The notes under the pieces: generated by a model
What the model was told of the DNA's origin: nothing
Seen by the model: the letters and a program-made list of their open reading frames with translations, nothing else
Database searches by the model: none
Made by a program: the position numbers and the translations under genes
Shown here: piece by piece, positions 1 to 7,978 of the stretch
Layout: the number at the start of each line of letters is the position of its first letter
How positions within the stretch are numbered: the first letter of the stretch is position 1
Assembly: GCF_021044425.1 (NCBI RefSeq)
Contig: NZ_JAJNEC010000005.1
Coordinates: 2,108,001 to 2,172,000, forward strand
From: Niabella pedocola
GTDB lineage: Bacteria; Bacteroidota; Bacteroidia; Chitinophagales; Chitinophagaceae
Direction of reading: 5' to 3'
DNA length: 64,000 nt

Positions 1-349
1 AACCCAACGCGAGCGTAAAATCAGGGATGATCATTATGGATAAATAAGCAACGGCCAGAGATGTGGAAAACACCAGGCCAAACCCCATCGAGAAAATGGA
101 ACGCTTCCAGGTCAGAAAATTCCTCCAGGAAGTATTCCAGGCTGCTTCAAAAAGCAACGGAGGTAGAAATATCAGGAAGACGATATCGGGATCAATATTG
201 ACATTAGGAATGCCCGGCACAAAAGAAATACTAAGGCCGCCAATTACCAGAAAAATAGGATAGGACATCTTCACCCGCTCACTTAAAAGATATAACAGCA
301 CCATAAAAAAGAAGAGAACCAGGACAATCAGAAGATTTTGATGAACCAT
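1..349 (-). CDS. Na+/H+ antiporter (CPA1/NhaP-like), N-terminal part, runs off the left edge
   Basis: The reverse strand is open from an ATG at 349 to the window edge, giving about 116 residues. The protein starts MVHQNLLIVLVLFFFMVLLY, so it begins with a membrane helix. It then has the segment FLPPLLFEAAWN, which is the hallmark of the conserved membrane core of CPA1-family sodium/proton antiporters (TIGR00831/NhaP type). More hydrophobic helices follow. The family exchanges cytoplasmic Na+ for external H+ at the inner membrane for pH and salt control. The C-terminal three quarters lie outside the window. The gene is divergent from the RRM gene at 688. The family call is fairly secure; ion preference cannot be told. 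Confidence 0.82.
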   Translation of the reverse strand, partial: MVHQNLLIVLVLFFFMVLLYLLSERVKMSYPIFLVIGGLSISFVPGIPNVNIDPDIVFLIFLPPLLFEAAWNTSWRNFLTWKRSIFSMGFGLVFSTSLAVAYLSIMIIPDFTLALG

Positions 350-657
350 CCTTTAAAGGTACACATATACCTTTTCCGGCTTCTGCTTATTTGTGAAAGG
401 CTTAGGATCAGCAATTAACAGGCAGTTGAAATTTGTTACATTCAATAGCCGACCTAATAACACAATAAAAGTGCATTACGGGCGCATGAGCCCTATATCG
501 TTAGCTGATAAAATAAATTAGTTGTTACACCCGAAATGTATTACCTTCATAAAGTATACGGGCATAAATACGCCACCATCTAGGATAAGATCAGTTACAA
601 TATCTATTACACAATAGTTTTTATTTCTCCTCTCCTCTTTTTTGCCGCTTTCATTTT
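350..657. other. intergenic region between antiporter and RRM gene
   Basis: About 300 bases lie between two divergent genes. I see no convincing ORF or RNA gene. It must hold the promoters for both directions, but I could not place a clear Bacteroidota -33/-7 pair. The last 100 bases are rich in T and pyrimidine and lead into the conserved leader at 658. Confidence 0.5.
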
Positions 658-687
658 GCCTCATTTTTAACAAAAATATTTATTACA
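658..687 (+). promoter_or_regulatory. conserved 5' leader of RRM gene 1
   Basis: The 30 bases before the start codon (GCCTCATTTTTAACAAAAA, then an A/T stretch ending TTATTACA) are nearly identical to the leader of the second RRM gene on the opposite strand at 3341-3370. The identity extends into the first codons (ATGAACATGTATG). A shared untranslated leader may be a common translation or cold-response control element, or simply reflect recent duplication. Confidence 0.5.
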
Positions 688-957
688 ATGAACATGTATG
701 TTTCTAATCTGGGGTTTTATGCCTCAGACGATGATTTACGCGAACTTTTCAGACCTTTTGGTCAGGTGTCCTCAGCAAAAGTAATCATGGACAGGGCCAC
801 TGGTAAGAGCCGGGGCTTCGGTTTCGTGGAAATGGGTTCTTTAGGGGATGCCGCTTTAGCAATGAGAGAACTGGACGGAAAGGATGTTGAAGGCCGCAGG
901 ATCAACGTTTCTGCTGCTAATCAAAGAGAAGACCGGTCTGATAAAAGAAGGTGGTAG
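688..957 (+). CDS. RNA-binding protein with a single RRM domain
   Basis: This 89-residue protein is a single RNA recognition motif. RNP2 is MYVSNL near the start and RNP1 is KSRGFGFVEM around residues 45-54, with the aromatic side chains that stack on RNA bases. The tail after residue 80 is short and basic/polar. Bacteroidota and cyanobacteria carry such single-RRM proteins, often cold induced, and they are thought to act as RNA chaperones in the cytoplasm. A close paralog lies on the other strand at 3098-3340. A clear intrinsic terminator follows directly, so the gene is monocistronic. Confidence 0.92.
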   Translation: MNMYVSNLGFYASDDDLRELFRPFGQVSSAKVIMDRATGKSRGFGFVEMGSLGDAALAMRELDGKDVEGRRINVSAANQREDRSDKRRW

Positions 958-967
958 ATAACCAATA

Positions 968-996
968 TAAGGGGGAGATTGGCCCCCTTATTTTTA
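968..996 (+). terminator. Rho-independent terminator after RRM gene 1
   Basis: TAAGGGGG (968-975) pairs with CCCCCTTA (983-990) across a seven-base loop, and a TTTTTAT run follows. The hairpin starts 10 bases after the stop codon. Confidence 0.85.
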
Positions 997-1169
997 TATA
1001 AAAAAAATTTGACTAATGACAACCGTAATGATTAAAGCTTTGGTGTTAATGCTACATTAGTGTTTGCATAAAACAGTATAGCAGCATTCTATAAGTCAGG
1101 TAAGTGCTCAGAATTTACATCAGATCATTAAAACGGTTTGCCAATCGTTGAGTAACAAAAAATATTCTG

Positions 1170-2231
1170 ATGAAAGTATTATCCGATTTAACAGATCCTA
1201 CTTATACGGACAAGAGCCGGTTTAACTCTTATGAACGATTCTGGCTGGGCTTTATGAACGATAAAAGAGACCTGCCCTTTCTATACCTGCTGACCCGGAT
1301 CCACCTATTTATACTTCCTGTAGCAGTGCTACTGTTTACACCCCTATTAAGCGGATGGATCTGGTGGCTGACAGCCCTTGTTTATTTTTACTTTTCTCAA
1401 TTCTATTTTAAAGGTCGCTTCGGACTGATGTTTCATTGCCTGTGTCACAGGAAAATGTTCAAGCCCGGATATCAGCAAAAAATTCATGGCTACATCAGCT
1501 GGATCATTTGCCCGTTATTCGGGCATACACCAGAAAGCTACTTTAGCCATCACATGGGCATGCATCATGTCGAAAACAATGATGAGGAAGACTCCAGTAG
1601 CACTATGCCCTATCAACGGGATAGCTTAAGGGGCTTTTTACTTTATTTCTTCCACTTTCTTTTTAAAGGTGTAATAGAAACTTTTCAGTATCTATACACC
1701 CGCAAGCGGAAAAAATTATATACCCGTCTGACAGTAGGAGAATGCAGCTATATCGCTTTTTGTATTGTACTTTGCTTTTTAAATCTGAAAGCAACTCTGA
1801 TCGTGTTTGTATTTCCTTTACTCTTTGCAAGATTGGTTATGATGCTGGGAAACTGGGCGCAACATTCTTTTATCGACAATGAAAATCCCGGAAATATCTA
1901 TACCAATGCTATTAACTGTATCAATACACCATATAATCATACCTGCTGGAATGATGGATATCATATCATACATCACTTAAGGCCGGGAATGCATTACACA
2001 GAAATGCCACAGGAGTTCTTAAAAAAACAGGATGAGTTTGCCCGTCAAAAAGCCATTATCTTTGACGGAATTCACTATCTCCACGTTTTTTATTACCTAA
2101 TGACGAAGCGGTACGATAAATTGGCCAGGAACCTGGTCAATATCAATAATACATTCGAAACGGAAGCGCAAGCCATTTCCCTGATAAAGAAACGCATTCA
2201 AAAAATCCCGGGAAGACATGCACACATATAA
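1170..2231 (+). CDS. membrane fatty acid desaturase family protein
   Basis: 353 residues with several hydrophobic segments and three histidine clusters typical of membrane di-iron desaturases and hydroxylases. They are HCLCH (about residue 87-91), SHHMGMHH around 125-132, and YHIIHH near 267-272. The two irons bound by these histidines activate O2 to oxidise lipid carbon. The spacing fits the fatty-acid desaturase/hydroxylase superfamily (PF00487), but the first box (H-x3-H) and long inserts do not identify the substrate. The gene sits between RRM genes and near a second desaturase (4057-4854), which suggests membrane-fluidity control. Lipid substrate and regiochemistry are unknown. Confidence 0.8.
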   Translation: MKVLSDLTDPTYTDKSRFNSYERFWLGFMNDKRDLPFLYLLTRIHLFILPVAVLLFTPLLSGWIWWLTALVYFYFSQFYFKGRFGLMFHCLCHRKMFKPGYQQKIHGYISWIICPLFGHTPESYFSHHMGMHHVENNDEEDSSSTMPYQRDSLRGFLLYFFHFLFKGVIETFQYLYTRKRKKLYTRLTVGECSYIAFCIVLCFLNLKATLIVFVFPLLFARLVMMLGNWAQHSFIDNENPGNIYTNAINCINTPYNHTCWNDGYHIIHHLRPGMHYTEMPQEFLKKQDEFARQKAIIFDGIHYLHVFYYLMTKRYDKLARNLVNINNTFETEAQAISLIKKRIQKIPGRHAHI

Positions 2232-2303
2232 CGTAAAATAAACCATCAGTGGTTTTAATTCATTCCGTGGGGAACAACGACTTTAGAAAATCATATAAAA
2301 CCC

Positions 2304-2522
2304 ATGCGCATTCCGGTTCAATTTGAATTTGAAGGGAAAACAATCTTCGGTGAGCTGAGAAGAAGTAGGAGAATGAATTCCAGACATTATCGACTATACG
2401 TTAATAATCGAGAAGTGGGAGAATTTTTTAAGACAGAGCGCTCCGGTTGGCAGTATACAACCAAGCAAGGATATTTTCCTGTAATAGCTATGCAGTTATT
2501 GACCTATGTGGTTGCCGAATAA
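2304..2522 (+). CDS. small conserved-looking protein of unknown function
   Basis: 72 residues beginning MRIPVQFEFEGKTIFGELRR. It is rich in beta-prone and charged residues, with no signal peptide or membrane helix. The start follows an A-rich stretch. I do not recognise the family. It lies 72 bases after the desaturase on the same strand and could be co-transcribed. Confidence 0.55.
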   Translation: MRIPVQFEFEGKTIFGELRRSRRMNSRHYRLYVNNREVGEFFKTERSGWQYTTKQGYFPVIAMQLLTYVVAE

Positions 2523-2691
2523 GGCTTCTGAAATTACTTTCGGGCTTCGGCAATAATGAAGTTATCCTGGTTGATTTTAAAAAATCTTGCTTTCTACATT
2601 ATAAGAACACTTTGTTTTTCAACAACGCCTATGTTTCATTATGCAGCAAACACGGAAACAGGAAAGCGCACCTTAATACAACGGACAAATA

Positions 2692-2967
2692 CTAACGAGT
2701 AGTAAAAACACTCCTCCTGATCCAGTTAAAGGCAGACACTTCACTTTTTGCCATATCCGGCAGGTCCCGTGTGATTGTTTGTTCAATAATCCGGCCTTCA
2801 TACAAGCTCACTGGTCCGGCTAGCGATGCATAGAAATTGATCAGGAAAAGAACCTGGTCTCCATTATTCTTATCAAATCTTCTGCGGGTAGGCTCACCGC
2901 TAAAAGTATGCCGCCCGTTATTCCAGGTATAATGAGTACCTGCCAGGTCTTGTTTTTTGAAATGCAT
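2692..2967 (-). CDS. small protein of unknown function
   Basis: 91 residues, starting MHFKKQDLAGTHYTWNN and ending with a basic tail. No membrane segment or known motif is visible. It lies downstream of RRM gene 2 on the same strand (130 bases apart). I do not recognise it. The composition looks like real coding sequence. Confidence 0.5.
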   Translation of the reverse strand: MHFKKQDLAGTHYTWNNGRHTFSGEPTRRRFDKNNGDQVLFLINFYASLAGPVSLYEGRIIEQTITRDLPDMAKSEVSAFNWIRRSVFTTR

Positions 2968-3097
2968 GCTATTTATGAATATTTATTTTAAAAAATAATA
3001 TGAAACGCGAACTCTTATGTCATGAGTACGTAAACAAGACAAAGGTGACTGGCTCCTTCTGCCTGTTAATTACCATTTTTGTTTTATCAGTCAGCTC

Positions 3098-3340
3098 CTA
3101 TCTCTCTTTTGCTACGGAAATGGCAATTTTTTTTCCCTTAACCTCTTTGCCATCCAGTGTATGCATGGCCATCGCAGCTTCCGAAGCGGAAGCCATTTCC
3201 ACAAATCCAAAGCCCCGGCTTCTGCCGCTGATCTTATCCGTAATTACTTTGGCAGAATATACTGTTCCAAATGGATTAAAAAGCCCACGAAGATCTGCAT
3301 CAGAAATATGAATCCCCAGATTCGAAACATACATGTTCAT
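3098..3340 (-). CDS. RNA-binding protein with a single RRM domain (paralog 2)
   Basis: 80 residues. RNP2 is MYVSNL and RNP1 is RSRGFGFVEM, in the same positions as in the protein at 688-957. The two proteins share about two thirds of their residues. This copy lacks the extended tail and ends in AKER. Its 5' leader also matches that of the first copy. The likely role is a cytoplasmic RNA chaperone. The gene heads a minus-strand group with small unknown proteins and an acyl desaturase upstream. Confidence 0.92.
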   Translation of the reverse strand: MNMYVSNLGIHISDADLRGLFNPFGTVYSAKVITDKISGRSRGFGFVEMASASEAAMAMHTLDGKEVKGKKIAISVAKER

Positions 3341-3370
3341 TGTAATAAGTTTTTTTGTTAAAAATGAGGC
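3341..3370 (-). promoter_or_regulatory. conserved 5' leader of RRM gene 2
   Basis: Read on the minus strand, this is GCCTCATTTTTAACAAAAAA followed by ACTTATTACA and the ATG. It matches the leader at 658-687 with only one or two differences. See that entry. Confidence 0.5.
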
Positions 3371-3410
3371 TAAAGAGAAAGAATGAAATAATCAGGAATA
3401 AAATTTTACG

Positions 3411-3743
3411 CTACATCCACCAAATCCCTTGTGCAACGAGATTGTAGGATTTAATAAACAAATGACTGATATCACCCGGGGAGGAAAAAATCACCCGGCT
3501 ATCACTCGGCGTCACTAGCTCTATCATATCATTTTTAAGATTTATAGAACGGATTTCGAAGGCATCCGTATTTTCTTTACATGTCTCATCAAACTGTTCT
3601 TCTGGTGCTCCGTTAGAAGGAAATCTGCGTATGATATCCCCCTTCCGCAGTAAAGCGATCTGTGCTGTTGTTATTTTATTATTGGTCATAGAAATCATTT
3701 TATCAGGTTGAAAGGGATTATTAAAGCTATAATCAGTAAGCAA
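3411..3743 (-). CDS. small protein of unknown function
   Basis: 110 residues from the first ATG. An internal ATG at 3689 (MTNNKITTAQIALLRKGD) is an equally good start and would give 92 residues. The segment LRKGDIIRRFPSNGAPEEQF resembles small beta-barrel or SH3-like folds, but I cannot assign a family. No membrane segment is present. It lies between the RRM and desaturase genes on the same strand. Confidence 0.5.
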   Translation of the reverse strand: MLTDYSFNNPFQPDKMISMTNNKITTAQIALLRKGDIIRRFPSNGAPEEQFDETCKENTDAFEIRSINLKNDMIELVTPSDSRVIFSSPGDISHLFIKSYNLVAQGIWWM

Positions 3744-3786
3744 GGAGTTAAAGAAGCTCGGTCAAGAAATGCTAAACACACTATCC

Positions 3787-4017
3787 CTAAGCGGAAATAG
3801 CCGCTTTTTTAATGCCGGTAACAATATAGTAGAAAGATCCGCTCCTTAGTTCTTTATACCCTTCCCAATCGTCTAAATGTATAGCAGCTCCGGTTGCCGC
3901 ATAGTTGCTTAATAAAGCGATCGCATTGCTGGTAAAACAAATTTTGGCAGATATAATTTCTTTATCTCCGCTGAGAATTGTCAGCCTGCTAGCCGCGTGA
4001 AATTGATTTTTAGACAT
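3787..4017 (-). CDS. small protein of unknown function
   Basis: 76 residues starting MSKNQFHAASRLTILSGDKE and ending in KKAAISA. It has no recognised motif. It lies 39 bases downstream of the desaturase gene at 4057-4854 and 43 bases upstream of the next small gene, all in one direction, so an operon is plausible. Confidence 0.5.
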   Translation of the reverse strand: MSKNQFHAASRLTILSGDKEIISAKICFTSNAIALLSNYAATGAAIHLDDWEGYKELRSGSFYYIVTGIKKAAISA

Positions 4018-4056
4018 AGAAAGTATTTAATTTGTACATAAAACAAGGAAGAGGCA

Positions 4057-4854
4057 TCACGTCTTAAGATGCGTTGTCTTTTTTGAAAAATGTATGATGC
4101 GCAATCGTTTTAATAACAGAATAATAGGATATACCGGATCAATTTCATGCCAGCGGCTGCCAAAATTTACAGAAGAAGGCTTTTTATGATGATTATTGTG
4201 GTACGATTCCCCCAGCATCAGCACATCCACTACTAACAAGTTGCGCGACGTATTTCCGAGTCTGAAATTTATATATCCGTATTTATGGGCGAACCAATTA
4301 ACCAGCGCACCATGAAACGCGCCCATCGTAATAACAACAGGGAGCAATAAAAACCACCAGAAAGAAGATGCAAAGATTAAAAAGAAGGATATATATATTG
4401 CCACCCAAAGCAGACGTGACAGTGGAGAGTTTGCCCAGTGGTCAAAACCTCCCCACTCCGGTAAGTTCCTTACGAATCTTGGCTCTACGGGATAACGGTT
4501 GTGTACAATACCTGAGTAAATGGTTCTGGTACGCCACATCATACTGAAAATATTGGAAGAAAAATTTGGAGAATGCGGATCTTTTTCTGTATCTGTATAA
4601 GCATGATGCATCCGGTGCATGATAGCATACGCCCGTGGGCTCATATATGAAGATCCTTGTGTAATATAGGAAAACAGAAAGAAGAAACGCTCCCAGAACT
4701 TAGTCATCGTGAATGCTCCATGTGCTGCATACCGGTGCTGAAAAAAGGTTTGGCTGAACAGTGAAAGATACCACAGCGCAACAAAAAAAATTAAAATAGT
4801 CATACTACTATTCGTAAAACAGGAATGCAGAAAACCTTGTTGAAAAAGAGTCAC
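4057..4854 (-). CDS. acyl-CoA/acyl-lipid delta-9-type desaturase
   Basis: 265 residues with four or more membrane segments and the three histidine boxes of the stearoyl-CoA desaturase class. They are HRYAAH (about residue 40-45), RMHHAYTDTEKDPHSP (about 78-93) and ESYHNNHHKKPSS (about 215-227). The D-P-H-S-P context after box 2 is characteristic of delta-9 acyl-CoA desaturases. These di-iron enzymes use O2 to introduce a cis double bond into saturated acyl chains at the membrane. It is shorter than the animal enzyme, as is usual for bacterial forms. It differs from the desaturase at 1170-2231, so the locus holds two distinct classes. Confidence 0.88.
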   Translation of the reverse strand: MTLFQQGFLHSCFTNSSMTILIFFVALWYLSLFSQTFFQHRYAAHGAFTMTKFWERFFFLFSYITQGSSYMSPRAYAIMHRMHHAYTDTEKDPHSPNFSSNIFSMMWRTRTIYSGIVHNRYPVEPRFVRNLPEWGGFDHWANSPLSRLLWVAIYISFFLIFASSFWWFLLLPVVITMGAFHGALVNWFAHKYGYINFRLGNTSRNLLVVDVLMLGESYHNNHHKKPSSVNFGSRWHEIDPVYPIILLLKRLRIIHFSKKTTHLKT

Positions 4855-5065
4855 TTTTGAGGAGAAAGGAAGGGAGTGATAACCCGCGAATGTTTAACTG
4901 TATCTGTAACTGTATTAAAGATACGCTTTATTAATGGCATAGTCAAATAATATATTTTCAAAAGCCGGCGTAAAGCAATAGATTTGGACTCTTTAAAAAA
5001 TCATTTACGGAACATGAAGGCCAGGTAATTACAGATTGTTCATTACTCAATATTTTGCTGGACAG

Positions 5066-5752
5066 TTATTTATTTGTGCCTACAGATTTTTGACGTTGCT
5101 TTACGCCGGACCGCAGTTTCTCCGCTTCCTGATTCATACGATACGCTTTTTCCAGTCGCTCCATATTTCTTTTATTTTCCTTCTCCTGTGCTATAACCGA
5201 ATCCCTCAATTTTGGATTACATGTATAAATTTGATCCACTTTGTCCAGATAACGCTGCATTGGAACGAGGGCTGTATCCAGCCGGATGAGCCTGTACTTG
5301 GTATCATTTTCCTGGAATTGCCCCAGTCTTTGAAAGGTATTGTACCATCCACAGCAAAGCAGGCAGACGGCAATAAAAAGAACCCCGGTGGCTATAATGA
5401 TCTTATGTACATGATGGTAATGCTCCAGTTTTTGGATCAACGGTTCTGCTAACCGCTCACGAACGGCAGATAGTTCCCGACGCAGTGCTTCTATTTCCTT
5501 AGCAGGAAAATTCTGTTTGCTGATAATACGTTCAAATCTTTCTGCTTCCTTTTGAACTATTACCGCTGTATTATTTTCGGTGAGTTTCTGCTGCTGCTGG
5601 TTCTCAATAACCTGTTGAATTTTCCCATGCTGTTCTTTAACTTCACCCGTCAAGGCCGCGATATTTTTGTTGTTTTCCTGGTACCGTTCCGAAAACTCAT
5701 TCAATACAAACAATACGGATTCTTTTTCCTCTGTTTTTATTTTTTCTTCCAC
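5066..5752 (-). CDS. membrane-anchored coiled-coil protein of a mobilization module
   Basis: 228 residues. Residues 1-105 are charged and glutamine-rich and look coiled-coil forming. One strong membrane helix is at about 115-135 (HKIIIATGVLFIAVCLLCCG), followed by a second charged helical segment. It lies 34 bases downstream of the relaxase gene on the same strand and probably belongs to the same operon. Membrane-anchored coiled-coil proteins after the relaxase are common in Bacteroidota mobilization modules. The function is inferred from position only. Confidence 0.6.
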   Translation of the reverse strand: MEEKIKTEEKESVLFVLNEFSERYQENNKNIAALTGEVKEQHGKIQQVIENQQQQKLTENNTAVIVQKEAERFERIISKQNFPAKEIEALRRELSAVRERLAEPLIQKLEHYHHVHKIIIATGVLFIAVCLLCCGWYNTFQRLGQFQENDTKYRLIRLDTALVPMQRYLDKVDQIYTCNPKLRDSVIAQEKENKRNMERLEKAYRMNQEAEKLRSGVKQRQKSVGTNK

Positions 5753-5786
5753 AGTGATATAGATTTTATGTTTTTAGAGACTGCCG

Positions 5787-6809
5787 TTAAATGCCAAAAC
5801 CGCGTTTTTTCTTCTTCTTTTTATTATAGCGATAATATTGTTTCATGGCCTCGGCAGCAGACAGTTCGTCCGGTGCAGGGTAATAGGGTTTAAACAGTTC
5901 AGCAATCAGGTCCGCTGCAGCGCTCGCAATCTGCATGCCGGCTGTGCTCATGTCGATTAATCCCGAATCAAGTATACCCGGTATAAAAGGTGTGTGCTGG
6001 GAGAAGGACTTATCGGCTTTTTGTCCATCCGGTCCTATTTGCAGCACCTGTTTTGCCAACAGGATCTTTTCAATAGTGGCTAAAGAATAGCCCAGTTCAG
6101 ACCCTTTTACCTGCACTTTTTTGTCATCAATAAATGTAATCCCACGCCCTTTGATAACTGTATAGCTCAATTGCTCCATTTTTCCGGAGAAGTCAGCCAG
6201 GTTGGTCGCCTGCCTGAGACAACGCTTCAGGTCTTCCTTCATTTTTTCTTTCCGGGCATCGTGCCTGGGTAATAGCTGCTGATCCTTGGGTAAAAATTGT
6301 TTGGGGCTGAGCACGGCTGTAAGTCCGTACTGCTTTTCCAATCTCCGGCAGAGCTTGTCCAATTTGTAAAAATTATTACTGGTGCTGGCCGCTTTTCCGT
6401 CAAAGCCCACCCGGTTCGCTACCAGGTGAATGTGCTGCTCTTTGGTGTCGTGGTGCTGAACGACGAGGTATTGGTTACCGGCAACACCTAATTCTTTGGC
6501 CATTTCTTCTGCAACGGATAACCACTGGTGGCGGGCGAGTGTTTCTCCGGGAGCCAACCGGATAGAGGCATGCAACACGGGTTTTTCTACCCGTTTGCTC
6601 AATTTTTTTACGTCCCGGAACTGTTCTGCCAGCTCCTTTTTATTCCCGTAGCACTGATTATAGGCCAGTACTTCCGCCCGGTTTTTATGACGTAAACCAT
6701 CCCCGGCCGTCAGCTTTTTTTTCTTTTCATCGGTCAGTTGCTGTTTATCTTCCAAACAGTAACCAATACAATGGACGAATGATTTTCCTATGGTTATCGT
6801 AGCGATCAT
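5787..6809 (-). CDS. relaxase / mobilization nuclease
   Basis: 340 residues, Bacteroides-type MobB/BmgA relaxase (PF03432-like). The start MIATITIGKSFVHCIGYCLE is the usual beta-strand opening. The metal-binding motif III is visible as QHHDTKEQHIHLVANRV (about residues 117-133), giving the H-x-D...H-x-H histidine triad. A Tyr in the N-terminal part is the expected nicking residue. The enzyme would cut oriT in one strand and lead it into the recipient. The gene overlaps mobC by four bases (ATGA). The C-terminus is basic and lysine-rich. No type IV secretion genes are nearby, so transfer would need a helper element. Confidence 0.88.
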   Translation of the reverse strand: MIATITIGKSFVHCIGYCLEDKQQLTDEKKKKLTAGDGLRHKNRAEVLAYNQCYGNKKELAEQFRDVKKLSKRVEKPVLHASIRLAPGETLARHQWLSVAEEMAKELGVAGNQYLVVQHHDTKEQHIHLVANRVGFDGKAASTSNNFYKLDKLCRRLEKQYGLTAVLSPKQFLPKDQQLLPRHDARKEKMKEDLKRCLRQATNLADFSGKMEQLSYTVIKGRGITFIDDKKVQVKGSELGYSLATIEKILLAKQVLQIGPDGQKADKSFSQHTPFIPGILDSGLIDMSTAGMQIASAAADLIAELFKPYYPAPDELSAAEAMKQYYRYNKKKKKKRGFGI

Positions 6810-7189
6810 TGTAAATAATTTTTAATGGAGGATGCAATTCCCTTCAGCTCTTTTGATAAAATATCCAGCGCAGCACGATCTACCGGCGTTAAAATATCCG
6901 TCACGCTGTTATGTCTTTTTGTAAGCTGGTTCAGGTTCGCGGCCATGTGATTGAGGGTGCCGGTAAGCAATAAAACTTCTTTGGGCAGCGCTTTTTCTGT
7001 TACGACAATTTGTCCGTGCAGCCCCATTGAGCGCAAAAATTCTGATAAAGTCATCCCTGCTTTTTTAGCGTTACCTGCGATTCGTACCTGTTCATACCGG
7101 CTGCATTTGAGCGTCAGCACTACATTACGTTTAATGGCCTTAAACGGCCTGCCGCCTTTGTTTTTAACGGGTTTATCTTCCTGCTTCAT
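6806..7189 (-). CDS. MobC-like relaxosome accessory protein
   Basis: 127 residues. The N-terminus is basic (KNKGGRPFKAIKRNVVLTLK) with a ribbon-helix-helix-like segment (MTLSEFLRSMGLHG) near 45-60, followed by helices with GTLNHMAANLNQLTKR. The LNQ/N pattern in the second half is typical of MobC (PF05713), which helps the relaxase open DNA at oriT. It overlaps the relaxase start by four bases. It differs in sequence from the second MobC-like protein at 37323-37718. Confidence 0.85.
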   Translation of the reverse strand: MKQEDKPVKNKGGRPFKAIKRNVVLTLKCSRYEQVRIAGNAKKAGMTLSEFLRSMGLHGQIVVTEKALPKEVLLLTGTLNHMAANLNQLTKRHNSVTDILTPVDRAALDILSKELKGIASSIKNYLQ

Positions 7190-7209
7190 AGGATTGTCTT
7201 ATTTTTCGA

Positions 7210-7299
7210 ATGCCACCCCAAGCGGCATGAGAAGCCCCCGAATCACGCCCCAGCGCGATGAGGGGCCAGCCGTTTTGGTATTACCAAAACATTGCTGGC
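7210..7299. repeat. cluster of inverted repeats upstream of mobC, candidate oriT
   Basis: Three dyads lie just upstream of the first mobC gene. ATGCC/GGCAT is at 7210-7228, and GCCCC/GGGGC is between 7247 and 7266. A strong nested hairpin has GCCAGC (7265-7270) pairing with GCTGGC (7294-7299), enclosing the near-perfect palindrome GTTTTGGTATTACCAAAAC (7272-7290). Position and structure fit an origin of transfer or a terminator/attenuator. The 3' end of the gene at 7243-7575 runs through it. Confidence 0.45.
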
Positions 7300-7575
7300 T
7301 ACCTCAACGTCGAAGAGGTTTTCTTGTATTTGATCGTTCAAAATGTTCGTCATTTTATTTGCTGTAGGATGCTTTAAAGGGTATTCAACTGTTACGACTT
7401 CGGAGTTAAACAGCAAGGAGCCAATGTGCAACAATTGGTACACCTTGCCGTTACCTTCGATGGGAATTAAGAGCGTTTTAATTGTTACGAACCGGGTTGC
7501 TTTTTGAATGAGTGGAACCTTTAGATTTGCATCAGAGCCTTCCGGAAAAATTGTCAGCCGCGAAGTGTGGTCCAC
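7243..7575 (-). CDS. small protein of unknown function in mobilization module 1
   Basis: 110 residues, MDHTSRLTIFPEGSDANLKV onward, with a beta-rich hydrophobic pattern. It lies 14 bases downstream of the 7590-7946 gene and upstream of mobC. The last 20 residues are encoded by the inverted-repeat cluster. I do not recognise a family. The equivalent place in module 2 is taken by a much larger, unrelated-looking protein (35749-37101). Confidence 0.5.
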   Translation of the reverse strand: MDHTSRLTIFPEGSDANLKVPLIQKATRFVTIKTLLIPIEGNGKVYQLLHIGSLLFNSEVVTVEYPLKHPTANKMTNILNDQIQENLFDVEVASNVLVIPKRLAPHRAGA

Positions 7576-7589
7576 CAGTTAGAGCAGGG

Positions 7590-7946
7590 TTACCTTAACT
7601 CGTCTCTGTTAAAAACCTTCGGATTGTCAACACCATATTTGCGGAGATTATTCTTTAGGTTCATCCATAACTGGATATTGTAATCGGCAATTTCATGGAG
7701 GTCTGTATCTGTTAAACCAAATGGATTTTGTACCGAACCAATGCTGCTTTTTCTTTGCTGGCCTGTGGAAGAAGTGGCGGATGCCTCTGCGCCACCGGTA
7801 AGGTTTTGCGGCTCTATGTAGGCAAAAATTGTTGGGGTGGCGCCCTCCCCGATCTGCAACCCCGGCCCGATGGCCATACTGTCTCCATAAAATCTGATAT
7901 GTTTTCCTGAGTTTAAATACAATACTCTTTTCTTAAAATCTGTCAT
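7590..7946 (-). CDS. unknown protein family shared by both mobilization modules (copy 1)
   Basis: 118 residues from the ATG at 7946. I prefer this to the upstream ATG at 7979 because it aligns with the start of the homolog at 35414-35722. Shared features are a basic start (MTDFKKRVLYLNSGKHIRFY versus MAEIKRRTIIFSTGKQIRIF), a G-x-S-x-x-I-G-x-x-L-x-x-GE stretch, and a strongly conserved tail. In the tail QNP-FGLT-D-L-E-AD is followed by W-x-x-LK-N-LRK and NPKVF-x-RD. The middle of this copy has an insert rich in Thr, Ser and Ala. The function is unknown. Its repeated position just upstream of mobC suggests a role in DNA processing or transfer regulation. Confidence 0.7.
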   Translation of the reverse strand: MTDFKKRVLYLNSGKHIRFYGDSMAIGPGLQIGEGATPTIFAYIEPQNLTGGAEASATSSTGQQRKSSIGSVQNPFGLTDTDLHEIADYNIQLWMNLKNNLRKYGVDNPKVFNRDELR

Positions 7947-7978
7947 TGCTTTTATTTTATTGATTAAAAAATATTTCA

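Noticed and set aside
5036..5452. 138-codon plus-strand frame
   Set aside because: Antisense to the coiled-coil gene of module 1, and its hydrophobic translation is an artefact of that gene's codons.
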